This document shows positions 30,021-42,595 of a stretch of 64,000 bases of DNA, piece by piece. The notes below the pieces were generated by a model. It ran no database searches, was not told the origin of the DNA, and saw only the letters and a list, made by a program, of their open reading frames with translations. The stretch spans positions 310,001 through 374,000 of the forward strand of contig JACKOV010000004.1 in NCBI GenBank assembly GCA_024234075.1, read 5' to 3'. Position numbers and translations under genes: made by a program. The stretch's first letter is position 1. Each line of letters opens with the position of its first letter. The stretch comes from Nevskiaceae bacterium. GTDB taxonomy: Bacteria; Pseudomonadota; Gammaproteobacteria; Steroidobacterales; Steroidobacteraceae.

Positions 30021-33000
30021 TCAGCTCGCCGCGAGGCGCAGCGCCTCGTCGACGTCCACCGCCACCAGCCGCGACACACCCGGTTCGTTCATCGTCACGC
30101 CGAGCAGCTGCGAAGCCAGCTCCATCGTGGACTTGTTGTGCGTGATGAAGATGAACTGCACCTGTTGCGCCATCTCGCGCACGATGTCGCAGAAGCGCCC
30201 CACGTTGTTCTCGTCGAGCGGCGCATCGACCTCGTCCAGCAAGCAGAACGGCGCCGGGTTCAGGTCGAAGATCGAGAACACCAGGGCAACGGCGGTCAGC
30301 GCCTTCTCGCCGCCGGAGAGCTGCGAAATCGTGACATTGCGTTTGCCGGGCGGCCTCGCCATCACCGCGACGCCGGCCGACAGCGCATCGTCGCCGATCA
30401 ATTCCAGATAGGCATGCCCGCCACCGAACAGCCGCGGGAACTTCTCCTTCAGGCCGGCATTGACCCGATCGAAGGTGTCCTGGAAGCGCGAGCGCGTTTC
30501 CTTCTCGATGCGCCGCATGGCCTGCTCGAGGGTATCGAGCGCCGAGGTCAGATCGGCGAACTGGCGGTCGAGATACTCCTTGCGCTCGGTGTTCTCCTTG
30601 AGCTCGTCGATGGCCGCGAGATTCACCTGGCCGAGCTTTTCCACGTCGGCGCGGACTTCCTGCAGCGTCGCCTCCCAGGCCGGCACCTCCGCCTCGGCGG
30701 CGAGACCCTCAAGGATATCGGCGAGCTCGAACCGCGTCTCGGCGAACTGCTCGGCCAGCGCTTCGCGCCGCACGCGGCTTTCCTGGGCCGCCAAGCGGGC
30801 GCTTTCCATCCCCTCGCGCGCCTCGTTGACCCGCCTCTCGGCCGAATGCCGTTTCTCGTCGAGCGTGCGCAGTTCGGTATCTGCTTCCTCCAGCACGCAG
30901 CGCGCCTGGGTCAGATCCGCCTCGACTTCGAGCCGTCGCGCCAGGAACCCGTCGAGCAGACCTTGCAGCTCGACGATCGGCGCATCGCCGTCGGCCAGCG
31001 CCCGTTCGAGTTCCTCGACCCGGGCCAGCAACTGGCCGCGCTGCTCGACCATGCGCCGCAGGCCGACGTCCATCGAGCTCTCGGTCGAACGCCGCCCTTC
31101 GATCCGCACCAGCAGGTCGCGGGCCGCCAATTGCGCGGTCTGCGAAGCCGCGCGGGCGGCAGCCAGCGCCTCGCGGTGGTCCTCACGCTGCGCCTCGATC
31201 TCGGGGCGGCGGCTGTCGAGCGCATCCAGCGCCAGCAAGCCGCGGTCGAGCTCGCCACGCGCCTTGCCCAGCGTCTGCTCGGTCGAATCGATTTCGCGGG
31301 CGATGTCGGCAAATTCATCTTCGAGACGCGCGCGGCGGACATTGGCCTCCTGCGCACGCGCCCGGCTGGCCTCGAGCCGGCCCAGCAGATCGGCATGCGC
31401 CCGGCTGGCCTGCTGGATCCGCGACTGCGACACATCGCGGGCCGACTCGGCACCGGCCAGCCGCGAGCGCAGCTCCTGTTGCTGCGCCTCGCAATCCTTG
31501 ACCCGCGCGTCAGCCGCGGCGAACGTGCCCCGCAGCGACTTCAGCCGCTGCTCGCGCTCCAGCACGCCGGCATGCGGATCGGCGCCCCGGGCCACGCGCA
31601 GCCAGCCGCGGCCCACCCACTCGCCCGAGCGGGTGATGATCGATTCGCCGGCCTGCAGCGAGCGCCGTGCGGCCATCGCTTCGGCGAGCGACTGGGCAGT
31701 CCGGACGTTCTGCAGGAAATCGAGCACCGCGGCTGGACCCTGCACGCAGGCAGCAAGTCGGCCTGCGGCCTCGCCGGTCGGCGCAAAGCCCGCCGCCCCG
31801 GTCTCGAAAATCGACAGTTGGGTCTCGCCCAGCTGCCCGAGCGCGTCGGTCAAGGCATCGAACCCATCGACGCAGACCGCCTCGAGATAGTCGCCGAGCA
31901 CGGTCTCGACGGCTTTTTCCCAGCCCGCCTCGACCTGCAGGGCTTCGGCGAGCCGCGGCCGATCCGCCAGCCCGCTGTCGCGCAACCAGTTGTTGGCGCG
32001 CGCATCGGCCTGGCCGAGCGCCGCCCGCTGCAGCGCCTCGATCGACATGACTTCCGCCCGGGCCCGCTCGCGCTCGCCGCGCGCGCTCTCCAGCGCCTGC
32101 TCCAGCGAGATCTGCGCGCTACGCAAGCCCTGCACTTCAGACAGCGCCGCGGCGAGTGCCTGGGACAACTCGTCGGCCACCGAACGCGCCTCGGATTCAC
32201 GGCCCGCCAGCTCGGCCAGCGCATTGCTGGCCTCCTGGGCGATCAACTGGTCCCGCTCGACGGCGATCCGGTCGGCCTGACTGCGCAACCGGCGCTGCTG
32301 GTTCTCGAGCTGTTCGATTCGCGCCCGTTCGACCTGCACCGTCTGGTGCGCGCCGCCGAGATCGCGGTTGAACGACTCCCAGCCCTGCTGCCAGGCCGCC
32401 AGCGTGCGCTCGGTTTCCTCCAGGCGCTCCTGGCATTGCTGCTCGGCCAGCCGCGCCGTTTCCAGATCCGGTGCGATCCGCGCCAGCTCGTCGCGGATCG
32501 CGACCAGCTCCTGCTCGTCCCGCTCGATGTGCAGCGCCAGATCGGCCAGTGTCGCGCGCGACTTGGTCAGATCCTCGCGCTGCCGGTCACGGGTTTCGCG
32601 GGTGTGCTGGATCTGCTGCTCGGTGCGGGAGATATCCGCACCGACGGCGAAATAGCGCGCCTGGATCTGCGACACCTGCTCGCTCTGCTCCGCCTGGAAG
32701 CCGCGCTGCTTGTCGATCGCCGCCTCGGCACCGCGCAGATCGGCCAGCGCCGCCTGCATGACCAGGTCCTTTTCGCGGACCGCCGAATCGTGCACCTCGG
32801 TGCCGCTGTCGAGCTCGCGCAACCGCAGCGCCAGCAGCTCGGCCGTGATCTTGCGCTCCTGTTCCTTGAGCGCCTGGTAGCGCCGTGCGGTGGCCGCCTG
32901 GCGCTGCAGATGGCGGATCTGCTTGTCGATCTCGTCGCGCACGTCCTGCAGACGCTCCAGGTTCTCGCGCGTGTCGGCGATGCGGCTCTCGGTTTCCTTG

Positions 33001-33530
33001 CGGCGCTCCTTGTAGCGCGAAATGCCGGCAGCCTCCTCGAGGAAGGCCCGCATGTCGTCGGACTTGGCCTCGATGACCCGCGAGATCATGCCCTGCTCGA
33101 TGATCGCGTAGCTGCGCGAGCCGAGCCCGGTGCCGAGGAACAGCTGGGTGATGTCCTTGCGACGGCACTTGGCGCCGTTGATGTAATAGGCCGAGCTGCC
33201 GTCGCGCGATACCTCGCGCTTCAGCGAGACCTCGGCATAGGCGGCATAGGTGCCGCCGATCTTGCCGTCGGAGTTGTCGAACACCAGCTCGACCGAGGCC
33301 TTGCCGACCGGCTTGCGCGCGCTCGAGCCGTTGAAAATCACGTCGGCCATCGAGTCGCCGCGCAGATGCTTAGCCGACAGCTCGCCCATGACCCAGCGGA
33401 CCGCGTCGATCACGTTCGACTTGCCGCAGCCGTTCGGGCCGACCACACCGGTGAGGTTGCTCGGGAACGTCACCGTGGTCGGGTCGACGAACGATTTGAA
33501 GCCCGCCAGCTTGATCTTGGTCAGTCGCAT
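30021..33530 (-). CDS. smc: Chromosome partition protein Smc
   Basis: The 1169-residue condensin ATPase has Walker A GPNGCGKS at 31-38 and two long coiled-coil arms of about 170-500 and 670-1000. They are separated by a hinge (around 520-640, with GYLEAV-type segment GDYLEAVCVDG). The C-terminal head has signature QLSGGEKALTAVALVF and Walker B FCLLDEVDAPLDENN. It works with ScpA and ScpB (21085-23081). The gene starts close to the divergent queF region and is followed by zipA after 5 bp. Confidence 0.97.
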   Translation of the reverse strand: MRLTKIKLAGFKSFVDPTTVTFPSNLTGVVGPNGCGKSNVIDAVRWVMGELSAKHLRGDSMADVIFNGSSARKPVGKASVELVFDNSDGKIGGTYAAYAEVSLKREVSRDGSSAYYINGAKCRRKDITQLFLGTGLGSRSYAIIEQGMISRVIEAKSDDMRAFLEEAAGISRYKERRKETESRIADTRENLERLQDVRDEIDKQIRHLQRQAATARRYQALKEQERKITAELLALRLRELDSGTEVHDSAVREKDLVMQAALADLRGAEAAIDKQRGFQAEQSEQVSQIQARYFAVGADISRTEQQIQHTRETRDRQREDLTKSRATLADLALHIERDEQELVAIRDELARIAPDLETARLAEQQCQERLEETERTLAAWQQGWESFNRDLGGAHQTVQVERARIEQLENQQRRLRSQADRIAVERDQLIAQEASNALAELAGRESEARSVADELSQALAAALSEVQGLRSAQISLEQALESARGERERARAEVMSIEALQRAALGQADARANNWLRDSGLADRPRLAEALQVEAGWEKAVETVLGDYLEAVCVDGFDALTDALGQLGETQLSIFETGAAGFAPTGEAAGRLAACVQGPAAVLDFLQNVRTAQSLAEAMAARRSLQAGESIITRSGEWVGRGWLRVARGADPHAGVLEREQRLKSLRGTFAAADARVKDCEAQQQELRSRLAGAESARDVSQSRIQQASRAHADLLGRLEASRARAQEANVRRARLEDEFADIAREIDSTEQTLGKARGELDRGLLALDALDSRRPEIEAQREDHREALAAARAASQTAQLAARDLLVRIEGRRSTESSMDVGLRRMVEQRGQLLARVEELERALADGDAPIVELQGLLDGFLARRLEVEADLTQARCVLEEADTELRTLDEKRHSAERRVNEAREGMESARLAAQESRVRREALAEQFAETRFELADILEGLAAEAEVPAWEATLQEVRADVEKLGQVNLAAIDELKENTERKEYLDRQFADLTSALDTLEQAMRRIEKETRSRFQDTFDRVNAGLKEKFPRLFGGGHAYLELIGDDALSAGVAVMARPPGKRNVTISQLSGGEKALTAVALVFSIFDLNPAPFCLLDEVDAPLDENNVGRFCDIVREMAQQVQFIFITHNKSTMELASQLLGVTMNEPGVSRLVAVDVDEALRLAAS

Positions 33531-33679
33531 CGAGATAAGTCCTTGGCGTCGAAAGCGCGTGTGACGGCAGGGTGCATGAAAGCGCGGTAGTGTAAATTAA
33601 TCACCGTCGATCCGCGTCTCGCGATCGCGCCCGCCGGCGAGCGCAAGCCGCCCCAACACTCCTGAATATCCATCGCAAC

Positions 33680-34069
33680 ATGCCGTCGCAACCATCTACC
33701 ACGCTTGAGACTTTCCCCAACCCGGCCGCCGAGCGCGACTACGCGATCCGGATGACCCTGCCGGAGTTCACCTGCCTCTGCCCCAAAACGGGCCAGCCGG
33801 ATTTCGCGACCCTCGAGCTCGAGTACGTCGCCGACGCACGCTGCATAGAGCTGAAGTCGCTGAAGCTCTACATCTGGTCATTCCGCGATCGCGGCACCTT
33901 CCACGAAGCCGTGACCAACGAGATCCTTTCGACCCTGGTCGCCGCCACCGAGCCGCGCTACATGAAGCTGACCGCCCGCTTCAACGTTCGCGGCGGGATC
34001 TACACGACCGTGGTCGCGACTCACCAGAAACCCGGTTGGATACCGCAACCCGTGGTGACCCTGCCCTGA
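33680..34069 (+). CDS. queF: NADPH-dependent 7-cyano-7-deazaguanine reductase (short type)
   Basis: The 129-residue enzyme reduces preQ0 to preQ1 in queuosine synthesis. It is the short (YkvM-like) form: the catalytic Cys34 lies in FTCLCPKTGQPDFATLELEY (landmark LCPKTGQPDFA) with the conserved Asp41. The substrate region ELKSLKLYIWSFRDRGTFHE follows (landmark SLKLYIWSFR). It is monocistronic, divergent from smc, and about 150 bp upstream of dksA. GluQ, encoded nearby, uses the queuosine tRNA made by this pathway. Confidence 0.96.
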   Translation: MPSQPSTTLETFPNPAAERDYAIRMTLPEFTCLCPKTGQPDFATLELEYVADARCIELKSLKLYIWSFRDRGTFHEAVTNEILSTLVAATEPRYMKLTARFNVRGGIYTTVVATHQKPGWIPQPVVTLP

Positions 34070-34150
34070 CCGGCGGCACCCGGCCGGTGCGGCGCAAATT
34101 GCGGTAAATTTCTTTTGCAACAAGTACTTATGGGGGAGGAAAGCCCTCGC

Positions 34151-34178
34151 TGTACAGTCGGGGATCGGCCGGTATAAT
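34151..34178 (+). promoter_or_regulatory. Sigma70-type promoter for dksA-gluQ
   Basis: A perfect -10 TATAAT (34173-34178) follows a -35-like TGTACA (34151-34156) with a 16-bp spacer. The discriminator CGCGCG is very GC-rich, the type sensitive to ppGpp and DksA. Autoregulation of dksA is therefore plausible but is an inference. The start would lie about 40 bp before the dksA ATG. Confidence 0.65.
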
Positions 34179-34223
34179 CGCGCGTTCCGCGAAGGGGCCT
34201 CAGGAGAGGTCGAGGAGCACTGG

Positions 34224-34988
34224 ATGCCTGGCAAAAAGACTGCTGCGAAATCCGCCAAAGCCAAGAAGCCTGCCGCACCCGCTCGCAAGGCACCGCCCTC
34301 ATCCACTGCCAAGAAAGCCGCACCCGCTGCGGCACGCACACGGCCTGCCGCATCGGCCAGCGCCGCACCGCGCGCCGGCAAAGCGCATAGCGCCACGGCA
34401 GCCGCGTCCAGCACCAGCCACGGCGCATCGCGCCCGGCACCGAAGACGGCTCCGCCACCGGCCGACGAAGCGCCGATCGCCACCTACGTGCAGCGCAATC
34501 CGCCGCTGGTGCTCCCGCAGGTCGACAACGACGACATGGACGACGCCGGTCTGCTCTCCGGGCCGCGCAACGTCAGCCCGTACATCGCCAAGCGCGGCGA
34601 GCAGTACATGAACAAGGAGCAGCTGGACCATTTCCGGCTGATCCTGACCAACTGGAAGCGCGACCTGATGGAGGAAGTCGACCGCACCGTCTCGCACATG
34701 AAGGACGAAGCGGCCAACTTCCCCGATCCGAACGATCGCGCGACCCAGGAAGAAGAGTTCAGCCTCGAGCTGCGCACCCGCGATCGCGAGCGCAAGCTGA
34801 TCCGCAAGATCGAGGAAGCCCTGAAGCGCATCGACGACGGCAGCTACGGCTACTGCCTCGAGACCGGCGAGGAAATCGGCATCAAGCGTCTCGAAGCGCG
34901 CCCGGTGGCGACACTCAGCATCGAAGCGCAGGAGCGTCGTGAACGACGCGAAAAGCAGTACGGCGACCGCGACGACCGCTACCGCTAA
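34224..34988 (+). CDS. dksA: RNA polymerase-binding transcription factor DksA, single-cysteine type
   Basis: The 254-residue protein's last 150 residues align with E. coli DksA throughout, including the coiled-coil tip acids (Asp168 and Asp171 in FPDPNDRATQEEEF). The zinc-finger positions equivalent to E. coli C114/C117/C135/C138 are Cys211, Thr214, Ser232 and Ala235, so only one cysteine remains and zinc cannot be held in the usual way. About 100 N-terminal residues are a Lys/Ala/Pro-rich extension. It mediates the stringent response at RNA polymerase. Its 3' end overlaps gluQ by 50 bp. Confidence 0.93.
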   Translation: MPGKKTAAKSAKAKKPAAPARKAPPSSTAKKAAPAAARTRPAASASAAPRAGKAHSATAAASSTSHGASRPAPKTAPPPADEAPIATYVQRNPPLVLPQVDNDDMDDAGLLSGPRNVSPYIAKRGEQYMNKEQLDHFRLILTNWKRDLMEEVDRTVSHMKDEAANFPDPNDRATQEEEFSLELRTRDRERKLIRKIEEALKRIDDGSYGYCLETGEEIGIKRLEARPVATLSIEAQERRERREKQYGDRDDRYR

Positions 34989-35907
34989 GCAGCCCCTCGC
35001 GCCGGTCGGTCGTTTCGCGCCCTCCCCGACCGGCCCTCTGCATCTCGGCTCGCTGGTCGCCGCGACCGGCAGCTATCTCGACGCACGCCATGGCGGCGGA
35101 CGCTGGCTGCTGCGCATCGAAGACCTGGATACGGCCCGCAACATGCCCGGCGCCGAGGCCACGATCCGCGCCACCCTGCAGTCTTTCGGTTTCCGGCCCG
35201 ACGGCGCGGTCCTGCGCCAGAGCGAGCGCCTGCCGCGCTACCTCTCCGCGATCCAGATCTTGGCCGAGGCCGGTCGCGTGTTCCATTGCGGCTGCTCCCG
35301 TCGCGACATCGCCGCCGCGACGGCCACAGCCGCCGGTGGGGGCGCAGGTGCACGTGCGGGCGACGAACCTCGCTGCGTCGGGCGTTGCCGCGAACGCCGC
35401 ATCGATCCGGCCCAGGCCGCGCTGCGCGCCTCGCTCGAGGGCCTCGCGCCGCGATGCGTGCAGGATCGCTCGGGCCGCGAAATCCGCTTCAACCCCGAGG
35501 TGCATACCGACGTCGTGATCCGGCGTCGCGACGGCGTGATCGCCTATCAGCTCGCCGTGATCGTCGATGACGCCGAGCAAGGCATCAGCGATGTGGTCCG
35601 CGGCGGCGACCTGCTGCCGAGCACCGCCTGGCAGCTCGCGCTGCAGCAAGCCCTGTCGCTGCCGACACCGCGCTACCTGCACCTGCCCGTGATCACCGAA
35701 CCGGACGGCAGCAAGCTCGCCAAATCGCGCCGCTCCCTGCCTCTGGATCCGGCCACCGCAACCGAAAGCCTTTGCCGTGCCTTGACCTTGCTGAACCAGC
35801 CGCTCCCGCCCGCTTCGCGACAAGCGACCCTCGAAGCGCTCTGGGACTGGGCGATCGCCCATTGGGATCCCGCGGCCGCGACGGCACGCAGCACGGTGTC
35901 CGCCTAA
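34939..35907 (+). CDS. gluQ: Glutamyl-Q tRNA(Asp) synthetase
   Basis: The 322-residue truncated GluRS-like enzyme attaches glutamate to the queuosine base of tRNA-Asp. RFAPSPTGPLHLGSLVAA carries the HIGH motif, followed by LLRIEDLDTARN. A zinc-type cysteine cluster (FHCGCSRRD, then RCVGRC) matches the GluQ family, as does the KMSKS-like KLAKSRR. The anticodon-binding domain is absent, as expected. The GTG at 34939 is chosen because AGGAG precedes it; it overlaps dksA by 50 bp in a different frame. Confidence 0.93.
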   Translation: MNDAKSSTATATTATAKQPLAPVGRFAPSPTGPLHLGSLVAATGSYLDARHGGGRWLLRIEDLDTARNMPGAEATIRATLQSFGFRPDGAVLRQSERLPRYLSAIQILAEAGRVFHCGCSRRDIAAATATAAGGGAGARAGDEPRCVGRCRERRIDPAQAALRASLEGLAPRCVQDRSGREIRFNPEVHTDVVIRRRDGVIAYQLAVIVDDAEQGISDVVRGGDLLPSTAWQLALQQALSLPTPRYLHLPVITEPDGSKLAKSRRSLPLDPATATESLCRALTLLNQPLPPASRQATLEALWDWAIAHWDPAAATARSTVSA

Positions 35908-35990
35908 GTTCGCGGGCTGGAGGGCTCGGCGGCGACAGCCGCACTCGTCCAGCCCGATGACGCAGATCACGCCGCAGGAATACCGCCCCC

Positions 35991-36020
35991 CAAATGAAAC
36001 GCCCCGGGAGACCCGGGGCG
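35991..36020 (-). terminator. Intrinsic terminator of pnp
   Basis: Perfect 9-bp arms CGCCCCGGG (36000-36008) and CCCGGGGCG (36012-36020) enclose a 3-base loop. On the minus strand the stem is followed by TTTCATTTG. It lies 63 bases after the pnp stop, and the convergent gluQ ends 83 bp on the other side. Confidence 0.85.
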
Positions 36021-36082
36021 CTGCATGTCTGGCCAAGTTCGGGGGGCGCCAACCGACGCCCACCCATGGCGTCACCGTCGTA

Positions 36083-38161
<2,079 letters not shown>

Positions 38162-38205
38162 GCGTGGAACCTCGCTGGATTCGGATAGCGACGGAACCGC
38201 GCGCT

Positions 38206-38228
38206 CGACGACGGAGGCGCGGTCGTCG
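38206..38228 (-). promoter_or_regulatory. rpsO-pnp intergenic hairpin
   Basis: The 7-bp arms CGACGAC (38206-38212) and GTCGTCG (38222-38228) have a 9-base loop and sit between rpsO and pnp. No T-run follows. In E. coli a processed hairpin in this position controls pnp through RNase III and PNPase autoregulation; a similar role here is inferred from position only. Confidence 0.45.
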
Positions 38229-38242
38229 GCAGGGGATCTCTG

Positions 38243-38512
38243 TTAGCGACGCAGGCCGAGGCGCTCGACGACTTCCTGATACTTCGCCGGCGCGGTGGCC
38301 TTGAGGTAATCGAGAAGCTTGCGGCGCTGGTTGACGAGCTTGACGAGCCCGCGACGCGAGGAGTGATCGCCCGAATGCGAGGAGAAGTGCTGGCCCAGGC
38401 CAGAAATGCGTTCGGACAACAGCGCGATCTGGACTTCAGGCGACCCGGTGTCCTTGGGATCGCGACGGAACTGCGCAACGATTCCGCTCTTTTTCTCAGT
38501 GCTGAGAGACAT
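38243..38512 (-). CDS. rpsO: 30S ribosomal protein S15
   Basis: The 89-residue primary 16S rRNA-binding protein of the platform has landmarks FRRDPKDTGSPEVQIALLSERI, HFSSHSGDHSSRRGL (landmark HSGDHSSRRGL) and RRKLLDYLK, at normal length. It has its own promoter (38566-38594) and is followed by pnp. Confidence 0.98.
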   Translation of the reverse strand: MSLSTEKKSGIVAQFRRDPKDTGSPEVQIALLSERISGLGQHFSSHSGDHSSRRGLVKLVNQRRKLLDYLKATAPAKYQEVVERLGLRR

Positions 38513-38565
38513 CTTTTGAAAAACCCTTTAAATCTGGATATTTACTGTCTCGTAGAAGGTCGCGC

Positions 38566-38594
38566 ATTCTACTCGCAGGCACCGCGCCCCACAA
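38566..38594 (-). promoter_or_regulatory. Sigma70-type promoter for rpsO-pnp
   Basis: On the minus strand, the -35 TTGTGG (38589-38594), a 17-bp spacer and -10 TAGAAT (38566-38571) lie 54 bp upstream of the rpsO ATG. The same -35 and spacing are used by the promoter upstream of rimP. Confidence 0.7.
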
Positions 38595-38643
38595 GCCGCC
38601 CGAAGCCTGGCTCACGCGACCCGCCCCAACGGTTGCAGCGCCG

Positions 38644-39585
38644 TCACGGCGCCGGCGACCCGGGGGCCACGAACAGGCGCTTGGCACGGATGCGGCCATC
38701 CGCCCGCGCCCAGCCGAGCCCCATGAATTCCTTGCCGGCGGCATAGAGCCGCACCGTCCATTCGTTCTCGCCAGCCTCCTGCCCCGCGGCCTGCGGCATC
38801 GGAGGCGGTGTCGGCGCAGGTTCGACCCGCACAGCCTGTCCCATCTGCACACGGCGGGCGAAGTCGGCTGCCAGCTCGACAGCCGGCAGATGCTCCACAG
38901 CAACATCCGGCGCGAGCAAGGGCGGCGCCTCGCCCCGGGCGAGCGCCGCTTCGAGCGCCGGCAGCGTGATCATGGCCTCGGCGTCGAACGGCTCCACGGC
39001 CTCGCGCCGCAGCACCGCCACATGGCCGCAAGTCCCGAGCGCGCGGGCAATGTCCTCGGCCAGGCTGCGCACATAAGTGCCCTTGCCGCAGCGCAGCTCG
39101 CAATCCAGCCAGTCGGGACCGAGCGCGCGCAGTTCCAGCCGCTCGATGCGTATCCGCCGCGCCGCGCGCTCCACGGTAATGCCGGCGCGCGCCAGCTCGT
39201 ACAACGGCCGCCCCTCGCGCTTGAGCGCCGAGTACATCGGCGGAACCTGCAGCGACTCGCCGAGGAAGGCGGCCAGCACCTGCCGCAAGCCGTCGGCCTG
39301 CAGGGGCGGCACCGCAGCCGTTTCGATGACCTCGCCTTCGGTATCGCCGGTAGCGGTACGGCTGCCGAGCGCGATGCGGAAGGTGTAGACCTTGTCGCCG
39401 TCGAGCACCTCGCCCGCCAGCTTGGTGGCTTCGCCGAGGCAGATCGGCAACATGCCGGTGGCGAGCGGATCGAGGCTGCCGACATGCCCGGCCTTGGGCT
39501 CGCGAAGCAGGCGCCGGACTCGCTGGGTCGCGCCGTTGGAGGACAGGCCCAACGGCTTGTCGAGCAGCAGCAGCCCGCAGCTCAA
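38644..39585 (-). CDS. truB: tRNA pseudouridine(55) synthase
   Basis: The 313-residue enzyme makes the T-loop pseudouridine of all tRNAs. The KPxG-type start LLLDKPLGLSSN, the catalytic Asp in GHVGSLDPLATGMLP and the PPMYSALKREGRPLYE segment (landmark MYSALKREG) are intact, and a PUA-like tail follows. The TTG start at 39585 overlaps the rbfA stop (TTGA), which supports coupling despite the rare start codon; conserved residues begin immediately after it. Confidence 0.95.
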   Translation of the reverse strand: MSCGLLLLDKPLGLSSNGATQRVRRLLREPKAGHVGSLDPLATGMLPICLGEATKLAGEVLDGDKVYTFRIALGSRTATGDTEGEVIETAAVPPLQADGLRQVLAAFLGESLQVPPMYSALKREGRPLYELARAGITVERAARRIRIERLELRALGPDWLDCELRCGKGTYVRSLAEDIARALGTCGHVAVLRREAVEPFDAEAMITLPALEAALARGEAPPLLAPDVAVEHLPAVELAADFARRVQMGQAVRVEPAPTPPPMPQAAGQEAGENEWTVRLYAAGKEFMGLGWARADGRIRAKRLFVAPGSPAP

Positions 39586-39965
39586 GCGTCGTCGTCGCGG
39601 TGCGTGGCGGCGTCCTGGCGAACCGCCGCGTCGATCAAGTTGTTCAGACGGTCGGCCCGTTCCAGGCTGACGTCGAACTCGAACTCGAGTTTGGGCGCAT
39701 GCCGCAGGCCGAGCCGCCGACCGACCTCGCCGCGCAGGAAACCCGCGGCCCGGTTCAAGCCCTGCGCGACCTCTTCCGGCGGGTGGGCCTCGCCGAAAGG
39801 CACGAACAGCACCCGCACGATGCTCATGTCGGGCGCGGCCGAGACCGCCGTGATGGTCACCGCCCCGACCCGCGGATCGCGGACCTCGCGCCGGATCAGA
39901 TCCGAGACGACCCGCTGCAGCTCCGATTCGATCCGCAGCGTGCGCGCGCTTTTCTTGCCCGCCAT
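39582..39965 (-). CDS. rbfA: Ribosome-binding factor A
   Basis: The 127-residue KH-fold factor for 30S maturation and cold adaptation has landmarks RIESELQRVVSDLIRREVRDPRVG (landmark LIRREVRDPRVG), MSIVRVLFVPFG and the C-terminal LEFEFDVSLERADRLNNLI (landmark DRLNNLI). Size is normal. It lies between infB (21 bp upstream) and truB (4-bp overlap), the usual infB-rbfA-truB order. Confidence 0.96.
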   Translation of the reverse strand: MAGKKSARTLRIESELQRVVSDLIRREVRDPRVGAVTITAVSAAPDMSIVRVLFVPFGEAHPPEEVAQGLNRAAGFLRGEVGRRLGLRHAPKLEFEFDVSLERADRLNNLIDAAVRQDAATHRDDDA

Positions 39966-39986
39966 GGATTCAGGCGCCGCGCACCA

Positions 39987-42545
<2,559 letters not shown>

Positions 42546-42595
42546 GTTCTCAATCCTTTGCGTCTGCAACGCTCATCAATGGGCAATCGCCGGAA

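Noticed and set aside
29844..33590. A 1248-codon open frame on the plus strand opposite smc
   Set aside because: It is antisense to the unmistakable smc gene, has no family motifs, and long antisense frames are expected at this GC content. The same applies to the long frames opposite infB (39600-42929) and rpsA (5877-8285).
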